From contig NZ_FOIF01000002.1 of the NCBI RefSeq assembly GCF_900111575.1, positions 1-64,000 of the forward strand: 64,000 nt of DNA, given 5' to 3'. Source of the DNA: Anaerobranca gottschalkii DSM 13577 (lineage in GTDB: Bacteria; Bacillota; Proteinivoracia; Proteinivoracales; Proteinivoracaceae). Position numbers and translations under genes: made by a program. Below, one piece after another: positions 33,708 to 41,920 of the stretch; position 1 is the first letter of the stretch, and each line of letters begins with the position of its first letter. The notes under the pieces were generated by a model that was not told the DNA's origin, did no database searches, and saw only the letters and a program-made list of their open reading frames with translations.

Positions 33708-34997
33708 TTGAAAAGGAAAAGTTTTCCGGGTGGGATCCATCCTTTATACAACAAAGAGCTATCAAAGGATAAAGCTATTGAAAGAATGGATACACCCAAA
33801 AGAGTGAAGATTTTACTACAACAACACATTGGAGCACCATGTCAGCCTTTAGTAGAAAAGGGACAAGATGTGGTGATAGGTCAAAAGATAGGAGATACAG
33901 AAAAGTTTGTTTCTGCACCAATTCATTCAAGTATTTCAGGGAAAGTGGTGGAAATCACTGACAAGTATGTTGTCATTGAAGGAGAAGATAGGGAAGAGTT
34001 TGTTTTTGGCGAAAAGAGAGATATCGATTCTTTAACTGCCGATGAAATTAAAGGGATAGTTAGAGAAGCGGGAATAGTCGGTATGGGTGGTGCCGCATTT
34101 CCAACCCATGTAAAACTTACTCCACCTGAAGGGAAAAAGTTTGAAGCTATTATTTTAAACGGTGCTGAGTGTGAGCCTTATTTAACAATCGATGATAGAA
34201 TTATGACTGAACAAGCTGAAAAAGTAGTTTATGGTTTAAGGGCTTTACTTAAGGCTACAGGGGCTGAAAAAGGCTACATCGGTATCGAGGTCAATAAACC
34301 CCAGGCTATTCAAGCTATATCAGAGGCTATTAAAAACTATAATAATATTGAACTAGTGCCCCTTGAAGTTAAATATCCACAAGGGGGAGAAAAACAGCTT
34401 ATAAAAGCGGTTCTTAATAAAGAAGTTCCAATAGGAGGACTTCCAGTAGATATTGGTGCACTAGTTAATAATGTGTATACAGCGGCAGCTGTAGCTGATG
34501 CAATAAGGGAAGGTAAACCTCTTTATGAAAGGGGTATAACTGTTACTGGTAAAGGTGTTAAAGAACCTAAAAATATTATAGTAAAAATTGGAACTACCTT
34601 TAGGGAAGTTATTGACCAATGTGGTGGTCTAACAGAAGATGCTGCAAAAATCATAGCTGGTGGTCCTATGATGGGTAGGGCAGTTGCAGATTTAGATGAA
34701 GTTGTGACTAAAGGTACTTCTGGAATATTAGTATTGACTGAATCAGAAGTTGAATTAGTTGAAGAAAAAACTTGTATTAAATGTGCCCGTTGTGTTGATG
34801 CATGTCCAATGTATTTAATGCCCAATTATTTAGCAACTTATGCTAGAAAAGGTATGTTAGAAGAAGCCCAAAAATTACATTTGTTTAACTGTATAGAATG
34901 TGGATGCTGTTCTTATGTATGTCCATCAAGGATACCTTTGATCCATCTAATCAGACAAGGTAAATGGCAAGTAAACTCCAAAAAAGGGAGTAAATAA
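33708..34997 (+). CDS. rnfC: Rnf complex subunit RnfC
   Basis: This 429-residue peripheral subunit holds FMN and NADH sites, seen in GIVGMGGAAFPTHVK and NGAECEPYLTIDDR, an SLBB-like segment, and two [4Fe-4S] motifs near the end (CIKCARCVDACP and CIECGCCSYVCP). TTG at 33708 is preferred: AAAGGGGTG lies upstream and GGIHPLYNKE is the usual N-terminus; an upstream extension runs into the hairpin leader. It begins the rnfCDGEAB operon, the ferredoxin:NAD oxidoreductase that pumps Na+ or H+. Confidence 0.93.
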   Translation: MKRKSFPGGIHPLYNKELSKDKAIERMDTPKRVKILLQQHIGAPCQPLVEKGQDVVIGQKIGDTEKFVSAPIHSSISGKVVEITDKYVVIEGEDREEFVFGEKRDIDSLTADEIKGIVREAGIVGMGGAAFPTHVKLTPPEGKKFEAIILNGAECEPYLTIDDRIMTEQAEKVVYGLRALLKATGAEKGYIGIEVNKPQAIQAISEAIKNYNNIELVPLEVKYPQGGEKQLIKAVLNKEVPIGGLPVDIGALVNNVYTAAAVADAIREGKPLYERGITVTGKGVKEPKNIIVKIGTTFREVIDQCGGLTEDAAKIIAGGPMMGRAVADLDEVVTKGTSGILVLTESEVELVEEKTCIKCARCVDACPMYLMPNYLATYARKGMLEEAQKLHLFNCIECGCCSYVCPSRIPLIHLIRQGKWQVNSKKGSK

Positions 34998-35015
34998 CGA
35001 GGAGGGAATCGACAG

Positions 35016-35993
35016 ATGAAGGATAAATTTGTAGTTGGTCCATCTCCCCATATTAGAAGTCCTAGAGATATTAACTATATTATGTGGGATGTAGTAGTTG
35101 CCCTTATCCCTGTAATGTTAGCTTCTATAATTTTTTACGGGATGGCCGCTGTTTATATATTATTTGTAAGTACTTTTACTGCATTATTTTTTGAAGCTAT
35201 TGTATTGCATAAAAAAATAAGTATTAGAAAATTCTTCGGCGATGGTTCCGCTGCTATTACTGGTATTTTACTTGGTTTAAGTTTACCACCAGTTATCGGG
35301 AGAGAACTTGAATATTTATGGCTTGCTGCTTTAGGTTCAGCAGTAGCAATTTTAATAGGAAAACATGTCTTTGGTGGTTTAGGTAAAAACCCCTTTAATC
35401 CTGCTTTAGTTGGTAGAGCTTTCTTAGTAGCTTCTTTCTCAGAAGTAATGGCAGCTAAATGGATTACTCCTGGAGTGGATGCAGTAACTGCTGCAACAGC
35501 CTTAGCTCCTGGCGCCCCCGATTATAGTTTATTTGATATGTTTATCGGGAATATTCCTGGGAGTTTAGGTGAAACATCGGCTTTAGCTATACTAATTGGT
35601 GGTTTTTATTTACTAGCTAAAGGTCATATTGATTGGAGAATTCCAGGTGGCTTTTTAGGAGCAATGGGAGTTTATTCTATTTTCTATGTAGCTATTTCCC
35701 AAGGATTTACTCCTAATTTTATCCAATTAGCAGTTAATGAGGTTTTATTCCAATGGTTTTCTGGTACAGCCCTTTTAGCTGCAATCTATATGGCAACTTG
35801 TTATGTTACTTCTCCAACTACTAAAAAAGGTAGGTTGTATTATGGAATTGGTTGTGGTCTTATCTTAATATTAATTAGATACCATGGACAACTACCTGAA
35901 GGTGCAACCTTTGCCATCTTATTTATGAATGCTTTAACTCCTTTATTGGATAAATATACAATACCTCAAACTTTTGGGGAGGTGAAGAAATAA
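35016..35993 (+). CDS. rnfD: Rnf complex subunit RnfD
   Basis: This 325-residue membrane protein has about eight to nine hydrophobic segments and the start VGPSPHIRSPRDINYIMWDV. The flavin site is DAVTAATALAPG near residue 153, where the second Thr of TAAT would carry covalent FMN. GKNPFNPALVGRAFL is also characteristic. RnfD moves electrons between FMN and riboflavin coupled to ion movement. It overlaps rnfG by 1 base. Confidence 0.93.
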   Translation: MKDKFVVGPSPHIRSPRDINYIMWDVVVALIPVMLASIIFYGMAAVYILFVSTFTALFFEAIVLHKKISIRKFFGDGSAAITGILLGLSLPPVIGRELEYLWLAALGSAVAILIGKHVFGGLGKNPFNPALVGRAFLVASFSEVMAAKWITPGVDAVTAATALAPGAPDYSLFDMFIGNIPGSLGETSALAILIGGFYLLAKGHIDWRIPGGFLGAMGVYSIFYVAISQGFTPNFIQLAVNEVLFQWFSGTALLAAIYMATCYVTSPTTKKGRLYYGIGCGLILILIRYHGQLPEGATFAILFMNALTPLLDKYTIPQTFGEVKK

Positions 35994-37384
35994 TGAACAA
36001 CATTTTTCGTCTAATAATAACCCTTACCTTAATTGCCGCAATAGCTACAGGATTACTAGCTGTAGTAAATAATATTACTTCACCTATTATTGAAGAAGGA
36101 GCAAGACAAAGGTTAGCCCAAGCATTGGGAAGGGTTATCGATGCCGATGATTTTGAAGAAATTGATGAAAATGGAATAAAATATTTTAAAGGGTATAAAA
36201 ATGGAGAACATGTTGGTTATGTTATTAGGGTGGAGTCAAAGGGTTATGGTTCTTCCCCTATAGTAATGATTGTTGGTTTAACAACCGATGTGGTAGTAAC
36301 AGGTGTAGAAGTGTTAAGTCATAGTGAAACACCTGGACTTGGTGACAGACCTTTTGCTCCTAATAAACTTGCAGAGTTTATCGGTCAAGGACTAGAAAGT
36401 GGTATTAATTTTGATGTGGTTTCAGGTGCTACTTCTTCTAGTTTAGGGGCATTAGCAGGTGTTAATGAAGCTGTTACTATTTTAGGAAGATTATTAGGAT
36501 TAATTGCAGAAATTGACTTTGCATTGGTACCTGATGGTACTTATAAAGGTGCAGGTAGAGGTTTCGGTGGAGATATTGAAGTAGAAGTTACAATAAAGGA
36601 TGGGAAACTGGTAGATATCAAGATTTTATCCCATAACGAAACACCGGGAATTTCTGATCCAGCTTTTGAAAAAACCCCTAAAAATATTATTGAACAACAA
36701 ACATTAGAAGTTGATACTGTATCTGGAGCTACTGCTACATGTAATGGTATTAAAGCTGCTGTAAGAAATGCTTTAGCACAATTCTTCGGTGGTGATCAAG
36801 AAGAACCTGAAGATCCAATTATCTTAAGTGAAGTTGCTAATGGTAAATATGTTGGAGTTGGTCAAGGGTTATTTGGTGAAGTTAAAGTAGAAGTAGTTGT
36901 AAATAATGGTAAAATAGTTAGCTTGACAGTTGAAGCATCAGAAGATACAGCTGATTATGTAGCTATAGCTGTAGAAAAAATGACAGAAAGATTGCTAGAA
37001 GCTACTGACCTCGAACAAGTAGATGTAAAAACCGGTGCTACCAAAACTTCAGAAGGTATCCTAGAAGCAGTTAAAAATGCCTTAAGGGGTGAACCGGTAA
37101 TAGACTTAAAAGAAATTCCTAATGGAACTTACCGAGGTGAAGCTGAAGGATTCTTTGGACCGGTAAAGGTTGAAGTAACTATTAAAAATGGTGTTATTGT
37201 TGAAATCAACTATATTTCTACAGCAGATGAGACAAAAGAATATGCTGATATAGCAAGGAAAGCTATGAAGGAAAGATTAGAGGGGTCCGATACTTTAGAT
37301 GTAGATGTAAAGACTGGAGCAACCGGTACTTCTAAGGGAATCTTGAATGCCGTTAAAAATGCCCTAACCAGTGGGCTACAGTAG
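35993..37384 (+). CDS. rnfG: Rnf complex subunit RnfG with four FMN-binding repeats
   Basis: This 463-residue protein is more than twice the usual RnfG length of about 200. An N-terminal membrane anchor is followed by a standard FMN-binding domain (SETPGLGD; SGATS with Thr147). Three further, shorter FMN_bind repeats follow, each opening with a G-x-Y-x-G motif (DGTYKGAGRG, NGKYVGVGQG, NGTYRGEAEG). Flavinylation-like motifs are SGATA (Thr247), TGATK (Thr350) and TGATG (Thr444), about 95-103 residues apart. If all carry FMN through ApbE, this would be a multi-flavin wire outside the membrane. The gene order is the normal place for rnfG. Confidence 0.9.
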   Translation: MNNIFRLIITLTLIAAIATGLLAVVNNITSPIIEEGARQRLAQALGRVIDADDFEEIDENGIKYFKGYKNGEHVGYVIRVESKGYGSSPIVMIVGLTTDVVVTGVEVLSHSETPGLGDRPFAPNKLAEFIGQGLESGINFDVVSGATSSSLGALAGVNEAVTILGRLLGLIAEIDFALVPDGTYKGAGRGFGGDIEVEVTIKDGKLVDIKILSHNETPGISDPAFEKTPKNIIEQQTLEVDTVSGATATCNGIKAAVRNALAQFFGGDQEEPEDPIILSEVANGKYVGVGQGLFGEVKVEVVVNNGKIVSLTVEASEDTADYVAIAVEKMTERLLEATDLEQVDVKTGATKTSEGILEAVKNALRGEPVIDLKEIPNGTYRGEAEGFFGPVKVEVTIKNGVIVEINYISTADETKEYADIARKAMKERLEGSDTLDVDVKTGATGTSKGILNAVKNALTSGLQ

Positions 37385-37394
37385 GAGGTGCAAC

Positions 37395-37949
37395 ATGTTA
37401 GGAGAACTAACTAAAGGTTTATATAAAGAAAATCCTGTTTTTAGACTTTTACTAGGTCTATGCCCTACCCTTGCTGTAACCACCAGTGCCATAAATGGTT
37501 TTGGTATGGGTATGGCAACAACCTTTGTATTGATTTGTTCAAATATAATAGTTTCTTTAGTAAAAAAATTAATCCCAAGTGCAGTAAGGATTCCCAGTTT
37601 TATAGTAATAATTGCTACTTTTGTTACCATAGTAGATATGTTTATGGAAGCTTTTGCATATCCTTTATATGAAAATTTAGGGATTTTTATCCCCCTTATT
37701 GTTGTTAACTGTTTAATTTTAGGTAGAGCTGAAGCCTTTGCCTCTAAAGAATCAGTTTTACCATCTTTATTAGATGCCGTTGGAATGGGATTAGGTTTTA
37801 CATTGAGTTTAACAGTTCTTGGAGGTATCAGAGAAATATTAAGCGGATCTATCGGTATTTTTGGTATGCCTCCAGGTGCTTTTCTAACTTTAGGTTTATT
37901 ATTAGGTTTAATTAACTTCATTACTTTAACAAAACTTAAGAGAAGCTAG
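37395..37949 (+). CDS. rnfE: Rnf complex subunit RnfE
   Basis: This 184-residue membrane protein has six hydrophobic segments, with ENPVFRLLLGLCPTLAVTTSAING near the start and the paralogous pattern LGIFIPLIVVNCLILGRAEAFA. RnfE and RnfA are inverted paralogues that together bind a [2Fe-2S] at a pair of Cys inside the membrane; LCPT and NCLIL fit. The ATG at 37395 follows AGGAGGTG. Confidence 0.93.
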   Translation: MLGELTKGLYKENPVFRLLLGLCPTLAVTTSAINGFGMGMATTFVLICSNIIVSLVKKLIPSAVRIPSFIVIIATFVTIVDMFMEAFAYPLYENLGIFIPLIVVNCLILGRAEAFASKESVLPSLLDAVGMGLGFTLSLTVLGGIREILSGSIGIFGMPPGAFLTLGLLLGLINFITLTKLKRS

Positions 37950-37964
37950 AAAGGGGGATAATTA

Positions 37965-38540
37965 ATGAATATATCTAATCTCTTAACAATACTTTTCACT
38001 GCCATTTTTGTAAACAATTTTGTATTAAGGCAGTTCCTTGGTATCTGCCCTTTCCTAGGTGTATCGAAAAAAGTTGAAACTTCTGTTGGTATGGGTATGG
38101 CAGTAACTTTTGTTATGACTTTATCTTCAATAATAACTTGGTTTATTCAAAATACCCTTTTAAAACCTTTAAAGATTGAGTACCTTCAAACTCTAGCCTT
38201 TATTTTAGTAATAGCTTCTTTAGTACAGTTTGTTGAATTAGCAATCAAGAAAACTAGTCCGACCCTTTACAAAGCATTGGGGATTTTCTTGCCTCTAATT
38301 ACTACTAACTGTGCTGTATTAGGTTTAGCTATTCTAAATATCTCTAAAGGTTATACTTTAATTGAAACTATTTTTCATGCCATCGGTGCAGCATTAGGTT
38401 TTACTTTAGCATTAGTTTTATTAGCTAGTGTCAGAGAAAGATTAGAACTTTCTGGAGGAAATAAGTTTTTTGAAGGAGTTCCAGCTGCCCTTGTTGCTGC
38501 AGCAATTTTAGCACTAACTTTCTCAGGATTCGTATTTTAG
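37965..38540 (+). CDS. rnfA: Rnf complex subunit RnfA
   Basis: This 191-residue membrane protein has six hydrophobic segments. NNFVLRQFLGICPFLGVSKKVETSVGMG and ALGIFLPLITTNCAVLGLAILN match RnfA. Its cysteines, CP and NC, pair with those of RnfE for the intramembrane [2Fe-2S]. It sits between rnfE and rnfB as in clostridial operons. Confidence 0.94.
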   Translation: MNISNLLTILFTAIFVNNFVLRQFLGICPFLGVSKKVETSVGMGMAVTFVMTLSSIITWFIQNTLLKPLKIEYLQTLAFILVIASLVQFVELAIKKTSPTLYKALGIFLPLITTNCAVLGLAILNISKGYTLIETIFHAIGAALGFTLALVLLASVRERLELSGGNKFFEGVPAALVAAAILALTFSGFVF

Positions 38541-38563
38541 TGGAAAATAGGGGGTGTATTTAA

Positions 38564-39358
38564 ATGATAATACCGATTCTGGTAATTGGTGGTATAGGTG
38601 TTGTTTTTGGTACTATGCTAGCCATTGCCTCAGTAATATTTGCTGTAGAAGTAGATCCTAGGGTAGATGCAATAAATGAAATTTTACCTGGAGCTAACTG
38701 TGGTGCTTGTGGTTACCCTGGATGTGGAGGTTTTGCTGAAGCTGTTGTAGGAGGTAAAGCCCCTATTACTGGCTGTCCTGTAGGGAGACAGAAAACTGCA
38801 GATAAAATTGCAGAGATTATGGGAATAGAAGCTAAAAGTTCTACTCAAGATACCAAAATGGTCGCAAGAGTAATTTGTAATGGTACTAGTGAAGTAGCTA
38901 AAGAGAAATTTATTTATGATGGAGTTAAAGACTGTGTATCTGCAATGCTAATTGATGGTGGTTCAAAAGCATGTAAGTACGGTTGTTTAGGTTTAGCTAC
39001 TTGTGTAAGGGAGTGCCCCTTTGATGCAATAACAATGGGAGAAAATGGTATCCCTGTTATTGACGAAGAAATTTGTACTAGTTGTCAAAAATGTGTTATT
39101 GCTTGTCCAAAGGATGTAATCCGTATGGTTCCCCAAGGAAGTCAGGTTCATGTGTTATGTAACTCAATAGACAAAGGTGCTAGTACTATGAAAGTGTGTA
39201 AAGTGGGCTGTATTGGTTGTAGGAAATGTGCAAAGGTTTGCCCAGAACAATGCATAACTGTAGAAAACAACCTTGCAGTTATCGATAATTTCAAATGTAC
39301 TGCCTGTGAGAAGTGTATAGGGGAGTGCCCAACTAACGCTATTAAGAAAGTACAATAG
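38564..39358 (+). CDS. rnfB: Rnf complex subunit RnfB
   Basis: This 264-residue protein has one N-terminal membrane anchor, a CGACGYPGCGGFAEA four-Cys motif near residue 46, then ferredoxin-type motifs: CLGLATCVRECP, CTSCQKCVIACP, CIGCRKCAKVCP and CTACEKCIGECP. It is the entry point for reduced ferredoxin. The C-terminal pair seen here is the usual clostridial form. It is the last rnf gene and is followed by a strong terminator. Confidence 0.95.
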   Translation: MIIPILVIGGIGVVFGTMLAIASVIFAVEVDPRVDAINEILPGANCGACGYPGCGGFAEAVVGGKAPITGCPVGRQKTADKIAEIMGIEAKSSTQDTKMVARVICNGTSEVAKEKFIYDGVKDCVSAMLIDGGSKACKYGCLGLATCVRECPFDAITMGENGIPVIDEEICTSCQKCVIACPKDVIRMVPQGSQVHVLCNSIDKGASTMKVCKVGCIGCRKCAKVCPEQCITVENNLAVIDNFKCTACEKCIGECPTNAIKKVQ

Positions 39359-39363
39359 TTTTA

Positions 39364-39394
39364 AAAGCGCCTGTTAATCCTATACAGGCGCTTT
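39364..39394 (+). terminator. Intrinsic terminator after rnfB
   Basis: AAAGCGCCTGT (39364-39374) pairs with ACAGGCGCTTT (39384-39394). The T-run is short, but the 11-bp GC-rich stem is strong. Confidence 0.85.
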
Positions 39395-39424
39395 AAACTG
39401 AATGGATTTTGGAAAATTTTGAAA

Positions 39425-39454
39425 CTGACATTTACTATTATTCAGTTGTATAAT
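39425..39454 (+). promoter_or_regulatory. Probable promoter of the Mrp cluster
   Basis: CTGACA (39425-39430) and TATAAT (39449-39454) are 18 bases apart, just upstream of mrpE and after the rnfB terminator. This suggests Rnf and Mrp are transcribed separately although adjacent. Confidence 0.65.
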
Positions 39455-39488
39455 GGAGTTACATTCCAGATATAAAGGAGGAGTTTTT

Positions 39489-39995
39489 TTGACTAGATTA
39501 AAAGGTAAAACTCCATTGATTTTATTTTTAATTTTGTTTGCTTTTTGGATTATAGTAGCTGAGACTGTGGAAATACAACATTTATTAGTAGGGATAGTGG
39601 TAGCTTATTTAGTAGAGATATTTAATAGGGATTTTTTAAAGGATTTTCATTTTTACGGTAAAAAAAATTTTATAATACAAATTATAACTCTAATCCATAT
39701 TACAATAATTCTTATTAAGGACATGATTATTGCTAATATTCAAGTTGCAAAGATCGTCCTTTCTCCCAAAATGCCAATAAGTCCCGGAATTGTAACTTTT
39801 AAAACAAAATTAAAATCACCATTAGCAAGGACTTTGCTAGCAAATTCTATTACTTTAACCCCTGGAACATTAACCATTGATGTGGATGAAGATATTTTTG
39901 TCGTTCATTATCTAACTGAACAAAACGCTGTAGATGTTCAAAACTGGGCAGTAAAATCAAAAATGCTTTATCTGGATGGTGAAAAGGATGGATAA
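39489..39995 (+). CDS. mrpE: Na+/H+ antiporter subunit MrpE
   Basis: This 168-residue protein has two or three hydrophobic segments and the MrpE landmarks PGIVTFKTKLKSPLARTLLANSITLTPGTLTIDV. TTG at 39489 is preferred, with AAAGGAGGAG six to seven bases upstream; a longer frame from 39453 starts in the promoter region. It opens the Mrp cluster. Confidence 0.9.
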   Translation: MTRLKGKTPLILFLILFAFWIIVAETVEIQHLLVGIVVAYLVEIFNRDFLKDFHFYGKKNFIIQIITLIHITIILIKDMIIANIQVAKIVLSPKMPISPGIVTFKTKLKSPLARTLLANSITLTPGTLTIDVDEDIFVVHYLTEQNAVDVQNWAVKSKMLYLDGEKDG

Positions 39996-40251
39996 TTTAT
40001 TTATAGGGACAGCCATCGCTTTGATGATTTTAGTTTTTCTTTGCTTGTATCGGGCGATTATAGGACCAAGGACAATAGACAGAGTTGTATCCATAAATAT
40101 TATAGGAACAAAGGCTTTAATTGTTCTTTCCCTTATTTCCTTTGTTTTTAATGAGACCTTTTATTTAGATGTAGCTGTTGTTTATGCTTTAATTAGTTTT
40201 ATCATGACAATAGGTGTATCAAAGTATATTGATACTGAAAATATAGATTAG
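39976..40251 (+). CDS. mrpF: Na+/H+ antiporter subunit MrpF
   Basis: This protein of up to 91 residues has three hydrophobic segments and the MrpF pattern YRAIIGPRTIDRVVSINIIGTKAL. It overlaps mrpE. Two starts are possible: ATG at 39976, or ATG at 39988 giving MDNLFIG; the sequence does not settle which. Confidence 0.88.
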   Translation: MVKRMDNLFIGTAIALMILVFLCLYRAIIGPRTIDRVVSINIIGTKALIVLSLISFVFNETFYLDVAVVYALISFIMTIGVSKYIDTENID

Positions 40252-40263
40252 GGGGTGCCAAAA

Positions 40264-40578
40264 TTGTCCTTTATGTCGATAATTATTGCTGTATTATTAT
40301 TTTTCAGTGTTTTTTTCTTTTCCGTTGGCACCATCGGGTTATTGCGATTGCCCGATACTTATACTAGGATGCATGCCACAACTAAAGGTGATACTTTAGG
40401 GGCAGGTTTAGCATTGTTAGCTCTAGCTTTATATAATCTCGATAAACCATTTGTTGCTGCTAAACTTTTAATTATCATAGTATTTGTCTGGATAACTAAT
40501 CCTACCGCTGCCCATATAATTGCCAGGGCTCAATACAAAAAAGACTTTCTCGAAAAAACCCAAGGGAAGGGGGATTAG
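40264..40578 (+). CDS. mrpG: Na+/H+ antiporter subunit MrpG
   Basis: This protein of about 104 residues has three hydrophobic segments and the MrpG motif GLLRLPDTYTRMHATTKGDTLG. TTG at 40264 is preferred because GGGGGTG lies seven bases before it; a GTG at 40255 would fall inside the ribosome site. It follows mrpF by a few bases. Confidence 0.88.
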   Translation: MSFMSIIIAVLLFFSVFFFSVGTIGLLRLPDTYTRMHATTKGDTLGAGLALLALALYNLDKPFVAAKLLIIIVFVWITNPTAAHIIARAQYKKDFLEKTQGKGD

Positions 40579-40580
40579 TT

Positions 40581-40823
40581 ATGGAGGTATTACACTTTTT
40601 GTTATTAACTTTTCTTGTAGTTTGTGCTATAGCTGTATCTAGAATTAAGGATTTGCTTGGTGCAGTTATAATTTTTGCTGCCTACAGCTTAATAATGGCT
40701 ATTATTTGGCAACAATTAAATGCTCCGGATATCGCCCTTACAGAAGCTGCGATGGGAGCAGGTGTTACCACCTTGTTGATGATGGTTGTTATCAGTAAAA
40801 CTAGGAGGAGAGAAGAAAAATGA
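40581..40823 (+). CDS. Small Mrp/Mbh-type subunit (DUF4040, MbhD-like; MrpA tail part 1)
   Basis: This 80-residue membrane protein matches a segment normally found near the C-terminus of MrpA (KDLLGAVIIFAAYSLIMAIIWQQLNAPDIALTEAAMGAGVTTLL). In Mbh hydrogenases and in archaeal or thermophile Mrp clusters it is a separate gene, MbhD. The conserved acidic residues APDIALTEA are present. It overlaps the next gene by 4 bases. Confidence 0.85.
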   Translation: MEVLHFLLLTFLVVCAIAVSRIKDLLGAVIIFAAYSLIMAIIWQQLNAPDIALTEAAMGAGVTTLLMMVVISKTRRREEK

Positions 40824-41128
40824 GAGTTATAATTTCTACTATCTCCCTTTTAGTTATAGGTATAATTTTATTGATGATGGTGGCTGAAATGCCGGAATTT
40901 GGTTCTCCTTCAAATCCGTCAAATAACATAGTAAGCCAAAGGTTTACTGAAGAAGTTGTTGAAGATACTAATGTCAAAAATATCGTATCGGCAATAATAA
41001 CTGATTATAGGGCTTATGATACTATAGGTGAAACAACTGTCCTTTTTACCGGAATTGCCGCCGTCCTTACAGTTTTAGGTGCCCACATAAAAGCTGGGCA
41101 AAACAAAGGAAGTGAAGAAAATGAATAA
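40820..41128 (+). CDS. Small Mrp/Mbh-type subunit (MbhE-like; MrpA tail part 2)
   Basis: This 102-residue protein has a hydrophobic N-terminus and a second hydrophobic stretch near residues 78-95. The ITDYRAYDTIGETTVLFTGIAAVLTVLG pattern corresponds to the extreme C-terminus of MrpA or the MbhE subunit. Together with the previous gene it replaces the MrpA tail as separate polypeptides. Confidence 0.82.
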   Translation: MRVIISTISLLVIGIILLMMVAEMPEFGSPSNPSNNIVSQRFTEEVVEDTNVKNIVSAIITDYRAYDTIGETTVLFTGIAAVLTVLGAHIKAGQNKGSEENE

Positions 41129-41552
41129 AAATAGTGTTGTTTTACAGACCGTTGTTAAAATAATTATACCCTTTATTCAAGTTTACGGAATATTTATCAT
41201 TCTCAATGGTCACCTATCCCCTGGTGGCGGGTTTGCTGGAGGGACAATTTTAGGTAGTAGTTTAATCTTATATTCTTTAGCTTATGGTGTTAAAAAAGGG
41301 ATTGAACGTTTCCCGAGAAATAATGCAAAAATTTTAGAAAGTACCGGTGGTTTAATTTTTATCTTAATTGGTTTACTAGGAATTGTTAAAGGAGGCAATT
41401 TTTTATCTAATAATTTATTCTCTTCTTTAGGTAGCTTTGGTAAACTATTTAGTGGAGGCATTATTCCTGTAGTAACTTTAGCCATCGGTATTAAAGTTGC
41501 AAGTACAATTGTAACACTTTTCTATCACCTGTTAGAGGAGAAGAAAATATGA
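41121..41552 (+). CDS. mrpB: Na+/H+ antiporter subunit MrpB
   Basis: This 143-residue membrane protein has four hydrophobic segments and the MnhB motif IQVYGIFIILNGHLSPGGGFAGG. ATG 41121 is preferred with AAAGGAAGTG upstream; GTG at 41112 would lie within that site. Its stop overlaps the mrpC start. Confidence 0.92.
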   Translation: MNKNSVVLQTVVKIIIPFIQVYGIFIILNGHLSPGGGFAGGTILGSSLILYSLAYGVKKGIERFPRNNAKILESTGGLIFILIGLLGIVKGGNFLSNNLFSSLGSFGKLFSGGIIPVVTLAIGIKVASTIVTLFYHLLEEKKI

Positions 41553-41920
41553 TGGAATTTATTAGGGCTTTAATTACCAATTATTACTATTTTGTTTCGA
41601 TATTGTTATTCCTTATTGGATTTCATACTATGCTTACCCATTCAAATCTTATCAAAAAAGTTATTGGAATGAATATTATGGAAACATCAATTTTCCTGTT
41701 TTTTGTTGCAATAGGTTATGTTGATGGAAAAAATGCGCCAATTTTAAATGAAAAGGCAGTAGGCTATATTAACCCTTTGCCATCGGCACTAATTTTGACT
41801 GGTTTAGTGGTAGGAGTAAGTTTAACAGCTTTTTCATTAAGTTTAATTGTTAAACTCTATAAATATTATGGTACTTTAGATGCCGATGAGATTATGAGGA
41901 TAAGGAGTCAAGAAGAATGA
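41549..41920 (+). CDS. mrpC: Na+/H+ antiporter subunit MrpC (NuoK-like)
   Basis: This 123-residue protein has three hydrophobic segments typical of NuoK/MrpC. Landmarks are TMLTHSNLIKKVIGMNIMETSIFLFFVA and NPLPSALILTGLVVGVSLTAFSLSL, including the acidic residue METS in the middle segment. It overlaps its neighbours by 4 bases on both sides. Confidence 0.92.
   Translation: MMEFIRALITNYYYFVSILLFLIGFHTMLTHSNLIKKVIGMNIMETSIFLFFVAIGYVDGKNAPILNEKAVGYINPLPSALILTGLVVGVSLTAFSLSLIVKLYKYYGTLDADEIMRIRSQEE

Noticed and set aside
37376-37921. Long minus-strand frame opposite rnfE
   Set aside because: It is a shadow of rnfE; it has no ribosome site and its translation has no recognisable family.
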